A DNA stretch of 64,000 nucleotides from Lasiosphaeris hirsuta (lineage: Eukaryota; Ascomycota; Sordariomycetes; Sordariales; Lasiosphaeriaceae), in assembly GCA_030549175.1 (NCBI GenBank), contig JAUKUA010000001.1, positions 3,720,001-3,784,000 of the forward strand, read 5' to 3'. The translations under genes and the position numbers were made by a program. Under the pieces are notes generated by a model. That model was not told where the DNA came from and searched no databases. It was given only the letters and a program-made list of their open reading frames with translations. This document shows, piece by piece, positions 47,602-57,992 of the stretch; position 1 is the stretch's first letter, and each line of letters starts with the position of its first letter.

Positions 47602-49199
47602 TCAGCTGTTGTCACTCAGCTCAGATACCGTAAAGAAAGATTGCCCGCGTGAGGAACAAATGGAAATATCGTCGCGGTTTATGACGTGGAGCCACTTGGT
47701 CATTTCCGAAGGACCATCTAGGCACGGTTGGTTAGCATGTCCGTCATGATATTATGCTGTGCAATAAATAGTGCACATACCTGCCTGGCTGTCAAACAGA
47801 TTACCAACATCCTTCTTAGACCCAGAAGGAGCTTCAACAGGAGCCCGAACTGGAACAGGCGCTGGAAAAAGAGGGGATAGGGAGAATCTGGACGCCTTGA
47901 ACCAAGAAGGCCCCTGGGACGGCGGCCGTCTGCTCAGGTCTGAGGCGTTCCTACGGCCCAAATTGGAGCTCGCTGGTACGCTTGACCTGCGATAGTAGCT
48001 GCGCGATGAGCCACTGGTACTTCCGGGGCCGATAATCTGGACCCGAGTCCGGTCTGGTTCGGAACTTGTCACAGAATATATGTGCGTAGTGTCCGTAGGA
48101 TACCAGGCTAGATCACTGTCTGGTATCAACGCCATGTCTCCCTCTTCCTCGTACCTGTGCCGAGCATTTGTGATTCTCATCCGGTCCTCGCATTTGCGAC
48201 ACAGGTCATTGCCGGGGGGCTTGGTGCCGGGCCGGAGCTGGTTGTGGTGGTGGGTTGACCGCAGGACGCCGCAATCGCGGCACCAGTGTCGCTCGTTGAG
48301 ATTTGCCCATTTATTCCGTTCCCCAAGTGGTGCGGCCAAGGGAAGGCCAAGATTGATACTGTGGCGGCACGTGGCGCAGAGGTTAGGCTTGGGTTTGGCG
48401 TCGGAGTAGGCTATGTGTCGGTCATTGTATGCTCGAGATCGCTCTTCACCGCAGCCACTGCAGTTGTATTCCTTGCCATGGCTGCTATACGACGTGGCTG
48501 AAGACACATCGGGTAGTTCAGAGGGTGTGTCTGATACCTGTGTAGCTACCAGTTCTGGGCTACTTGCGGCTCGAGCCGAAGGCAGGAGACTTCCATCATG
48601 AGGGAAAACTGGAAGGGTAGGTGCCTCCTAGGTCTCGCCGCCCTGCCAGCTGTCCTCAATACTGTCTCTGCTGCGAGGTTCTGTATCATCATCATCATCA
48701 TCATCCCCTCCTGACTCGTCTGAAACCTCAAAAATACCCAACATAAACCCTCCTTTTGGTGTACGATGTATTTCGCACGTTAGGCGAGGACTAGCCGAGT
48801 GGTTTGCAGCCGTAGTAGTCATAACTGTACCGATTTCCTCGCTACTACCGGTTTTCTTGGACCCTCTCTTCCTCTTGATCATGGATGTTTTGCTGTTCTT
48901 ACGCCATTCTTTTGTTTCGCTCGTCAAAGCTGCGGCCCACCACCCACAGCCTTTTTGAGCCTTCTCCTGCAAGCTGTAGTGATGTGGAACATGTTAGCAA
49001 AGCTGGCCAAACAATGAGTGACACTAAGGAGTGAATTCCCTGCTTAGCATTGGCAACGGCTCGTGTTGTAGACAGCTGAACAGGGCGAGGAGCCTTTGAG
49101 GAACAGGACAACAATCGATGGCAGTCGACAGAATGGCTACACTTACCAAGTGTTCTCGTATTCGCTGGGATCATGATTCGGCCTTTTTTGTAGTGCCAT
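47602..49199 (-). CDS. Protein with two paired CxxC zinc motifs (function unknown)
   Basis: My model has four exons (49199-49147, 48973-48663, 48608-47781, 47717-47602) and 435 residues. Exon 1 joins as ENT|CLQEKAQKGCGWW (TG|C). The frame from exon 2 runs into exon 3 interrupted only by one TAG (48628-48630). A 54-base intron (48609-48662, GTATTG donor, ACCCTTCCAG acceptor) removes it in phase. The last intron has a TGCTAACC branch site and a GTGCCTAG acceptor. Exon 2 ends in a run of seven Asp. Exon 3 carries two similar zinc modules: YNCSGCGEERSRAY … NLCATCRH (about residue 171) and HWCRDCGVLRSTHHH … DLCRKCED (about residue 230). These look like treble-clef or binuclear zinc sites. I do not recognise the family. 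If the 54-base segment is not an intron, this would be two adjacent genes or a nonsense-broken one. Confidence 0.7.
48685..48705. repeat. Trinucleotide repeat (ATC)7, coding for seven Asp on the minus strand
   Basis: Seven perfect ATC units on the plus strand. On the minus strand they read GAT x7 inside exon 2 of the zinc-motif gene. Confidence 0.9.
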
Positions 49200-49917
49200 T
49201 TTATATTATCGGTTGTTCAGCCTCGACAGCGTGTGACATGTACTAGCAAAAGATGTCATGTAATTTAGAAAGAAAATGGGACCGGCAGTCGGGGTTACGA
49301 GCAACCCATGGCGGGTAACGGAAAACCGAGAGAAGGGAAAGGAGAAGGAAAAAAAAGGGTGGCAGGTGAAGTGAAGGTTGGATGAAGTTACAGAAGCCAT
49401 CACGTTACCTATACATGTAGGTAAGCCAAAATGACACAAAAAGAGAAGGAGCGATCGAGGTAGCAGCACCACACAAGGCCGGATGAATGTCCAATGTCGG
49501 ACCACAAGATTGAAGTCTCTCGAAGGGGTGTCTGCTGCTAACATGCTTAAATAACTGAACGGACAACTTCGTATGTCAAATAGTCGGGCTGACTATCTAC
49601 GCATCCATATTTTACCCCTTTTTTCCTTTCAAGCACAGCTACACTCTTATCACTCTTGCGGTTGGCATCTTCTCAGACGAAACCCTCAACATACTTTTCG
49701 AATCTCATCTCTCCAAGGTTACACAAGCCAGCTCCCCCAATGCATTTCAAAGCACCACCACAACATGACCCTCTTTCGGTAAGAAATGATAACCAGGGTT
49801 GAGAGCGGAGTCTAGAGACCCATCCCAGACGTAAGCCTTGTGGACAGCGTTGTGGACATAGGCAGCATTGTTAAAACACAAATATTCGTCCCACTCTCTC
49901 AACAAAGCAATAACACT
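49200..49917. other. Spacer before the tRNA gene
   Basis: Upstream region of the zinc-motif gene (-). A purine-rich stretch lies at 49320-49375. No gene recognised. Confidence 0.5.
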
Positions 49918-50006
49918 GCCCGGCTGGCTCAATCGGTAGAGCGTGAGACTCTTAAGGCTCAACAGCTAGGTATCTCAAGGTTGGGGGTTCGACCCCCCGC
50001 CGGGCT
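49918..50006 (+). tRNA. tRNA-Lys (CTT), with an intron
   Basis: The acceptor stem GCCCGGC (49918-49924) pairs with GCCGGGC (49999-50005). The A box is TGGCTCAATCGG and the B box GGGTTCGACCC, with a GGGGG/CCCCC T-arm. The anticodon stem TGAGA/TCTCA encloses the loop CTCTTA-A, giving anticodon CTT (lysine). About 17 bases (AGGCTCAACAGCTAGGT) are inserted one base 3' of the anticodon, the standard position for nuclear tRNA introns. Confidence 0.92.
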
Positions 50007-50323
50007 CAATTCCCGGTGAGCATCACAATCATTTCTTTTGGCTCTTGGCTCCTCTGAATTAGATATGGCTACGCAGAGCAAAATCAGTCCTCCAGCTTCC
50101 ACCCCCCAAAAAAAAGGAAAAAAAGAGAAAAAGAGCAGCCAGAGCGAGTCTTGTTTGCGTTCATGTCTTGGAAAACGGTCATTCAAAAGCCCATACTTTT
50201 TTGTATACAGTGCCAGACCTGGCCTTTTCCCTCCACCCATCCATCCATCCATGTAGAGGCAAGCCAAGAAAACACATTCTAACAAGATTTTTACACAACG
50301 GCCACACCAACCCCCATAGCTAT
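50007..50323. other. Short spacer between tRNA-Lys and STT3
   Basis: Contains an A-rich run (50105-50135). On the plus strand a T-run right after the tRNA is weak (ATTTCTTTT at 50031), possibly the Pol III stop. Otherwise it is the STT3 3' region. Confidence 0.4.
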
Positions 50324-52883
50324 CTACTCTGTTCGTAGATAGCGGGTTCCCCTCCTCTTGGCTGGCCTCTTCTTCTTCTGCCCTCGCTCAAACGCCGCCG
50401 CCGATGCGTGGTCCCGGCCAAGATTGTCGAGATCCTTGACCTTGTAGATCCTGATAATCCAGTTCTCACTCGTAAACGCCTCATCCAGCACATTGAGCGT
50501 TGGGCCAACTTCGGGGAGACGAGATCCACGGACACGGTCCTGAGCTTGACCGGGGGGAAAGAGAGTGTTGTAGTTGTAGTATGACATCTTGTACCTATAA
50601 GATAGTTAGAAAACTGCACGTGCACTGACTGGGTAGCGGTGATAACATACATCAGGCTGTTCTTCATGGTCTCGGTAGCCTCGCCGTCAACGCGGTACTC
50701 GCCACGAGGAGTGAAGAAGTCACGCTCCTTGACCTCATCAGGCCAAATACCTTCAGCGATGCGGACCATCCAAAGGAACTTGTTGATATCGTCACCAGAG
50801 TAGCCGAGAAGACCTCCGAAAACCACGAGAACATAGTCTACCTCGTGCTGTCGCATAATTGGGTAGCTAACCTCTTCGCTGGAGCTCATGGCCTTGCCAA
50901 CCGTGGCAATGTGTGTATTGTTCCATGTATTGTTGTCGACCAGTGTAGGTCGGTCAGCCATGCCACCAATTTGATAGCCGTAATCCCACCAAGACATAAT
51001 CTTGGCATCCTCCTTTGTATTCTGGCGGAGCCACTGGTATGCCTCACGATAGTCATCGATGATGTGCTGGCTGCCATCAGGCATCTTGCTCGCCAAGACA
51101 ACCGAGGGAGATGAGTACGCGTTGGATGTAACCCAGGTGCAATGAAGGACGAACAGAAGCAAGTAGATCGTCATGGCGCTAACAATCACGCCCTTGGAAA
51201 CAAACCCGTAGATTCCTACGACCGGCTTGTTGGTCGACTTGAGCCCAGCTTTAGGTGCCTTCTTTGATGTAGCGTCGTTTGAATCCTCGGGGTGGTATTC
51301 CTCGGGGTTGGGTGATTTGTCACTGAGATAGGTGTCGAGGAGGGACGAGGCAGCGACGGCCGCCGTAACACAGACCACGGGGGTCAGTGTAAGCATCAGA
51401 CGAACCATGACACCGGCAAAGTAGCTTCCAAATAGAGAATAGACAACCAAGAAGACATGCTCATCAGCCAGCTGCTGGAAGCAGAGGTAGACACCGGCAG
51501 GGAAGAGCCATATCAGAAAGTTGAGGTCGAAGAAGAAGGCTGGCCAAGCCGTGGGCTGATGCTCTGAGACTGACGCAATGATAGGGATGTGTATCTTGGC
51601 GTAGCTGGTATCCCAGAGCGAATAGAAACGACCACCCCACGGGGCAATGATGCCGGCGCTGGTAACAACGACCAACGCAGCAAGTGCCACACTGAAGACT
51701 CCACCAGTAAAGAGCCACAGAAAGGTCTGGAACTGACGACCAGGAATCGCCGATCGGACGTAGTCGAGGAAACCAAGTAGCTGCAAAAAACCAAATATTC
51801 CTTCGGAGAGTCAGCGAGTGGACTTGGGGATGTCAACGCAATATGTACATACCCAAGGCAGGCATGTGCTCGCTGGTCTTGACGGGAAGGAAGCCGACGA
51901 AGGGGATTTGCATACTAGCAAGGGTTCCCAGGGCGTACCATGTCGTATATGACACATACAGCCTGGTACTGTATCGGCCCATGCATATCAAAACGAAGGC
52001 GTGAAGAGGGAGAAGGCAGGTAATGAATGCATATCCACCCCAGGAAGCAACCATATAGCCGTAAAACAGGGCGCAGAGAGCTCCCCAGAGCATGGAGCCT
52101 TGCTTCAAGGCCTTGATCCACAGGTAAAAGGTGAAGACGAGCAGGAAAATAGCAATGGCTTCGTTGTCGTAGCTGCCAGCAACCGAACGAGAAATATAAC
52201 CAGGGGTAATTCCCATAAAGACAGCGGCAAGAAGACCGGCCGAGGACGAGGTCGTCATTTCGTTTGTAAGGAGATACGCGGCGAATGCGGTGAGGCCAGA
52301 GAAGGCAGGCGCGAGAAGAACGCATATGTTGCGAATGTCGACAGGGATTGTTAGAGTCCGGAGGGCGTGGTAGATAGCACCACTGGTCACCATGAGACCT
52401 GGGTAGAGGGTTCCTCCCGTGACGCGGCCGAGGGGATGCCATGTTCGGTCGTCAAACCAGTTCCAAAAGTTGTAGAAGCCATTCGCCACGAGATATTTCG
52501 TCGCTCTGAAGTTAAACCAGGGGTCGACTGCGTGGCCATATCAGTCAATGTCTGCCTCATGCTTAGGGGAGCTTGGAGCTGGTCAGCACGACGGGGGAAC
52601 ACAAACATTCATGGATAATGCTCTCAAAGCCTGCGTGAAGTGTACAATTAGTAAAAGAGCCCTCTTAGCTGTAGGTTAGGATATTCGAGAGCCTAGATGT
52701 GTCGAGCGCTGCATCGACCCCTGAGCTCTCGCGTCTGGAGAGAGAACACTTACGAATAACTGAAAACAGGCGGCTTGCAATTGCGGCGGCGGCGATGAGG
52801 CAGAGAATGATAACTCGTAGCACGGTACGAGTACTCTGCCCCTTGCCTGCGTTAGCAAGAACGTGAAGGGGATCGGCCGACAT
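50324..52883 (-). CDS. STT3: Oligosaccharyltransferase catalytic subunit STT3
   Basis: Five exons (52883-52754, 52630-52607, 52527-51853, 51800-50651, 50594-50324) give 749 residues. STT3 transfers the lipid-linked glycan to Asn-X-Ser/Thr in the ER lumen. The spliced N-terminus is a membrane helix, then [20 protein letters not shown], where the Asp of FDPW is a catalytic metal/acceptor-Asn residue. The second exon is only 24 bases and encodes most of RFESIIHE. About 11-13 membrane segments follow. The second acidic motif lies around SYDNEAIAI, and [10 protein letters not shown] is present. The luminal acceptor-recognition motif WWDYGYQI is near residue 545. The C-terminus ends in a Lys/Arg-rich tail. 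Junctions C|GC, T|TC, G|GA and AT|G all keep frame and match family sequence ([23 protein letters not shown]). Confidence 0.97.
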
Positions 52884-53748
52884 GGTGGCCTTTAATGGGG
52901 TGTTGCGTTGCCTCTCGCTGGTCGAAGATGGAGACCTGAGGGCTGCGACGAGTGCATCGCTGTCGGTTTGGAGAGGACAGTTTGGAGCTTCCGCATCATG
53001 GCCCCAGCTTTTCTTGGCGCGCATGGACGAGCCAGGTGGGGCGTGGCGTTAGAGAGCGGCAAGCGTTTCATGAGTTCTGCCGGGCGGTCAGGATTTGGCT
53101 GGCAACTGGACAATAGCCAACCTGACATTCCAGACCCCTCGACTTAGATTTCTACTCATTCACCAGTCTCAAAGAAAGTCTAACATTCATCACCATGGCC
53201 TATCGAATTTACACTGATAAGGGATCCTGATAGTCTGGTGTACCGGGGGCAGTCGTGACATGTGGTGATTATACCCCTAGGACTATGCTTAAAAGGTTGT
53301 CAGGAGAAAGGAGAGTCGCTGGCGCTTTGGATATCCACATTGAAACGGTAGCATACGTAAAGGCACGGCAATGGATCGGATTGGTTGTAAGATCGGCTGC
53401 GTCTAGGGGTAGCCGTACCAAACGGATGTGCTCCAGACGACTCTATTAGATGACCGCCACTGATCTATTTCAGAACCCGTGGACCGATGCCATGACAAGT
53501 TAAAACACTTCCCATGCGAATTATCACCGGCAAGGGTCCGCTGTATCTATTCAGTTCACAGGCTTCATTCGGCAGCTATGTCGCTACCTACCCGGTTCGA
53601 GAATTCGTTGACCTCGTGGATAACACCCCAAACCCCGAAAGCAAGATTCCCTGGGATGATGCAATGTGTTGAGTGCGAAATCTTTTATAATCCGCGCCGC
53701 CGGTGCCTTAGATACACGACCTTCCCTTAGCCCTGGAAACCTAGTCCT
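52884..53748. other. Spacer between STT3 and RPL35
   Basis: STT3 upstream region and RPL35 3' region. No coding exon beyond the terminal RPL35 exon. Confidence 0.5.
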
Positions 53749-54487
53749 CTATGCGGCCTTCGCAGTTGGTCAGCATGGCACTCTTTGAGACCAAGATAGA
53801 GGTGGCTGAAGGGTTGCAAGAGCAAACCCCCCTATCCAACTACTTCGTGGATGCTTCATACCTTGACGGCAAATTTCCGCTGGGGAAAGTGTGTCTGGCG
53901 CTTCTTCGTCTTCTCCAGTACTCTCGAGGCATCCTCCTTTGAAAGGCGACGACGAATGGCGCGGGTCTGCTTGGCGCGGAGGTCCAGGGGCAAGTACTTC
54001 TTGCCCTTGTAGAACAGACGGAGCTGAGCCCGTTGCTTGGCGTTGATGATGGTCAAGACGCGGGCGATTGACTTCCGGAGGTCGTGGCTGTAAAGGCAAT
54101 CGCCGTTAGTTATTTGTCCTATTATCCTCCCCATATAATCGCCCGAGGTCTCCGACGATCAGTGGACAATGGTTTTGTCGACATACATCTTGGTGAGCTT
54201 GGTGCCCGAGGACACAATCTTCTGGATGCGAAGTTGGCCCAACTCCGTCTTGAGCTCACCCAACTGCTTGGTGAGCTCGTCCTTGTTCTTAGACCATAAT
54301 TGGCCTGCCTTGACCTTGCTGGTAGACTGCGACATGATGGTAAGCAGATGCACCTCAACGTCAAAAGTTTCAGTGTTGGGTTCGGGTAATCGTCGTCGAA
54401 GTTAGACAACGCGTCGACGGAGGGGTGCGGAAATGATGGGGTTCGTCGAAAATGTCAGGCTGAGAAGTTCCGCTTCGTGCTTACCAT
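53749..54487 (-). CDS. RPL35: 60S ribosomal protein L35 (uL29)
   Basis: Four exons: 54487-54485 (ATG only), 54326-54187, 54087-53862 and 53757-53749 (GCC GCA TAG), giving 125 residues. It is a large-subunit protein at the polypeptide exit tunnel. Sequence blocks: [80 protein letters not shown]. The ATG at 54487 is followed at once by a GTAAGC donor, a common arrangement in ribosomal-protein genes. The alternative is to start at 54335 in the second exon's frame ([11 protein letters not shown]), which lies inside my first intron. The last intron is supported by a GCTGACC branch site and gives the family-like ending FAVKAA. Without it the protein would end FAVKV. Confidence 0.93.
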
Positions 54488-54868
54488 TTTGAGGCTTCTG
54501 TCGTCGAGTTGAAATTGGCGATAGGTCGGTGGTGGTTGACTGCGACGAGTCCAACTGTCGAGAAAAGGTCAAGCTGTTTCTGCCGGCTCACGTCCACAAA
54601 TTCTGAGTGGTGTGGATGCGCAAAATCGCCAGCCAGGGCGGAAAACCCTACAACGGTGGGAGATGGCCTGTGCGCTCGCTCAAGCCTCAGGCGAAGTTTC
54701 CCCGAAGTCCCACCTGGATTCCAAAAAAGGCTAGCTTGGGGTTTGGGACTTTTCGCACTTGCGCACAACTGGGGCTCTCTACCATTTCAAAATCTTGAGC
54801 TGTAGCAGCGAAGTTGACGACCGACCACGAAATTCTACTAACCTCGCAACATAGCCAAAGCTCTCAAG
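54488..54868. promoter_or_regulatory. Divergent promoter shared by RPL35 and RPL6
   Basis: 381 bases separate the two ribosomal-protein ATGs, which point away from each other. The region contains AAAACCCTA (54642-54650), close to the ACCCTA element (Homol-E/telo-box type) known from ribosomal-protein promoters of some fungi and plants. A shared regulator is inferred from gene function and this motif. Confidence 0.55.
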
Positions 54869-55780
54869 ATGTCGTCCACGGCTGCTCCTACGACAAAGAC
54901 CTTTGGCAAGTCGACCCGGACGGTCCCCGCCGCCTCTGAGAAGGCCCAGAAATGGTACCCTGCTGAGGATGAGGCCCAGCCGCGCAAGGTACGTTGATGC
55001 ACACACATTAGACGCCGATATGTGGGCTATTGAGGCTCTTGGAGGGTGTTTCCAGTGGTGTACTTGGGTCAATTTGTTTGCGATCGGCTCTGTTTTGCGT
55101 CGACAGGTATTATGGAGCGCGGGCGGCTGTCGAGTGGCAGCTCGGGGCGCGACGGTAGACGAAGGCGGGAAACACACTCGGACGCATCAATGGAGTTGGT
55201 TCTCGGTGGCTACTTGTGCTAACTCCCATCCACAGGTCCGCAAGGCCCAGCGCGCGTGGGCTCCCCGCAAGACCCTCCAGCCCGGCACCGTCCTCATCCT
55301 TCTCGCTGGCCGATTCCGGGGCAAGCGCGTCGTCCTCCTCAAGACCCTCGACCAGGGTGTACTCCTTGTCACCGGCCCCTTTAAGGTCAACGGTGTCCCC
55401 CTGAGACGCGTCAACTCGAGATACGTCATTGCCACATCCGTCAAGGTCGATCTTGCCGGTGTGCCCGAGGCCAAGATCACCGAAGTTTCGGCACCCAAGT
55501 ACTTCACCGCGGACAAGACCAAGGAGAAGGCCGGCGAGGAGGCTTTCTTCAAGCAGGGAGAGAAGCCACAGGTATGGATATTATGTCTGGATTTATAGCA
55601 CTGTGCGGAAGCTGACAAAAATTACAGAAGAAGGAGATCTCGAGCAGCCGGGTAGCGGACCAGAAGGCTGTCGACAAGGCCCTTCTCGCCAACATCAAGA
55701 AGGTTGACCACCTCGCCAGCTACCTCGCCTCGTCTTTCAGCCTCCGCAAGGGCGACAAGCCCCACGAGATGCAGTGGTAG
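54869..55780 (+). CDS. RPL6: 60S ribosomal protein L6 (eL6)
   Basis: Three exons (54869-54988, 55236-55571, 55628-55780) give 202 residues. eL6 is a surface protein of the large subunit. Family blocks: [79 protein letters not shown], and the end [20 protein letters not shown] with [10 protein letters not shown]. Both introns are in phase 0. The first is 247 bases, long for this locus, ending GTGCTAACTCCCATCCACAG. No snoRNA-like box pair was found inside it. It is transcribed away from RPL35. Confidence 0.97.
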
Positions 55781-56817
55781 ACGATTTGGGCTTAAGGGGA
55801 AGCGAGAGGGTGCGGTTTCCGGGTATGGCTTGGCCATTTGCATTTGGACGTTGACGGTTTTCGGTCCATCACGGCGTCTGTAATGAAGGGTTTACAGTCC
55901 TCAAGATCATAAAAAATCAGGCTTTCGGCTTTGCAAAGGAACAGAGCCATCAACAAGAATCGGTTTAGAGACAGTGGGATCTCCGAGTGCAGTGTACATG
56001 GAACTTATGAAGGCACTGGATTGGCAGAGAAACCTGGGACTACGGTTTAGTCTCAGTTTCACAGATATGTGTTTACTCGCATACTCGACTGCAAGCAGAA
56101 GAACTGCCGAATGTTACGGAGAGTCTGCCAGTTCTTGCTGAAACCTGGCCCAATGGATTACCACAGCCTAGAGCGCGCTACGATGCGAGGAATTGACATG
56201 CTGAATGATCTGCGATCCCAAGTGCTGGAAACCATAAAGCTCGGGAACACGAGAAGGCGCACACATGCAATACTCCAGTTCCTGATATGCACGGCCTGCT
56301 TCCCTGGACCCTGATGCCCCTGAGGGGTGATTCACAGTTGACGTCAGCTGGCAACCTGCATGCTGTGCGCGCACCGCCACACCTGGATTCAGCCCGGAAC
56401 CCAAGACAACGTGCATGTGGCAACGATGAAGCTGGACATGCACCCTTGACCACATGGACGTTGAAGCCTCAGACTGTTGACAATGCGAGGAGTCTAAAAT
56501 GATGATTAGTTGTAGCTTATGATGGGAAAGATTCAGCGTTTGAATCGTGCCCCGTTGTTACCACCAATTTCCAACGCTCCCGTTGGGCAAGAGGTCTTGG
56601 CTTTGATCCCCAAAACGCCTGCGGCGTATTCCCTGCGGCTGGCGTCTCCAATTTGCCAGTGCTTCCTCACCTTGTCAACGCCACACAACGTACCGCCCGC
56701 CTCCTATTCCCCCAAGAACTTGAAAGACGGACGGATCAAGTGCACGATCTGAACTGTTGGGTGCTTGGAGTCAAGCATTTGGATGCTAGCGGTCTTCTCC
56801 CCCATCGCATGAGAGAC
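55781..56817. other. Spacer between RPL6 and GOS1
   Basis: 1.04 kb. RPL6 3' region, then the GOS1 upstream region. Several short open frames, none recognisable. Confidence 0.5.
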
Positions 56818-57643
56818 ATGGCGGCTACCTCTACTCAGGGCTGGGCCCATCTCCGCCAACTGGCCCGGTCATTAGAGACGCAGGTATGTATCTTAACGGA
56901 AGCGTTGGAGCGCTGTAGGAAGGGGAATACGATGCTAACTAGTTGGCCACTTGCAGACGGAGACACACCTTCACACGTACTCGCAATTTTCGACACAGTC
57001 CCACATTCCCGCAAAACCGACGGAAGAGGAGAGGAGCACCGAAAGCAAGCTGCAGGACCTGCTTGAGCGAGTAAGGCGCCATCCTCACGGCCCAACAGCA
57101 CCTTTTCGAGCAACCAGACACTAACGGGTATCCCTACAGCGCGAGACCGTCATCGGACAGCTCAACCGCCTCCTCGACTCGGAAGCAACGCTCACGTCGT
57201 CAGCGCTGAAGCAGAACAACCTGGCGCTCCTCCGCGACAAGCTCGCCGACCACAGGCGGGACCTGGCACGGCTGCGGTCGGCGCTGCACGAGGCGCGCGA
57301 CCGCGCCAACCTACTCGGTAGCGTACGCGACGAGATCTCGGCGTACCGCGCGGCCAATCCCGAGGCGGCCGAGGCCGACTACATGCTGGACGAGCGGGCG
57401 GGCGTGGAACGCAGCCACGACGCGGCAGACAGCGTGCTGAGCCAGGCATACGCGGTCCAGGAGGGCTTTGCGCTGCAGCGCGAGACGCTCGCCAACATCA
57501 ACCGCCGCATCACCCACGCGGCAAGCCATGTGCCCGGCATCAACACGCTGATCGGGCGTATATCCGCCAAGAAGAGGCGGGACGGCATCATTATGGGGTC
57601 GTTTATCGCCTTTTGTTTTCTGATGTTTTGGTTCTTTTCCTAA
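56818..57643 (+). CDS. GOS1: Golgi Qb-SNARE GOS1 (GS28)
   Basis: Three exons (56818-56883, 56957-57070, 57140-57643) give 227 residues, as expected. Gos1 acts in intra-Golgi and endosome-to-Golgi fusion with Sed5, Ykt6 and Sft1. The start MAATSTQGWAHLRQLARSLE is typical, followed by ESKLQDLLERRETVIGQLNR. The SNARE helix lies near residues 140-200 (DSVLSQAYAVQEGFALQRET, LANINRRITHAASHVPGINT). A C-terminal anchor follows (IIMGSFIAFCFLMFWFFS) with almost no lumenal residues. Introns of 73 and 69 bases are both in phase 0. The third exon is very GC-rich (codon third positions mostly G/C). Confidence 0.94.
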
Positions 57644-57992
57644 AAAGTGGCAGTGGTAGATACCGCTGGGGCAGACTATTACCAAGGGTGGGATTTGTAT
57701 AAATGATTTACCATGGGTCTGTTTTCAAGGCGTGGTAAAGCATGGTGTAGGACCGGCGTTTGAGGGTGCCAGGAGTTTTGAAGCTGATATCGAGTTTGGC
57801 AAAGTGTCTTGGAGCAAGGCCCTTGACATGAGCGTAAAACAGGATTTGGCTATTCCCATATTGTGCTCTCAATATACCATATCGAGCGCTGCTTACACAG
57901 CAACATTGACAAGACCAAATCGAGTAGTAGTGTGAAGTGGTGGTTTGTACAAGATCGAAAGGGGTATCACGCGTGGTAGTCTAACATGTTAT
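57644..57992. other. Tail-to-tail spacer between GOS1 and ATP10
   Basis: 349 bases holding two 3' ends. Nothing else recognised. Confidence 0.5.

Noticed and set aside
48628..48630. TAG read as a true gene end, giving two small genes
   Set aside because: The frame continues with coding character on both sides and a phase-correct 54-base intron covers the stop; kept as an open alternative in the findings.
54989..55235. Possible snoRNA in the long RPL6 intron (also RPL9 introns 15551-15785 and 16090-16220)
   Set aside because: No convincing paired C and D boxes or H/ACA layout seen.
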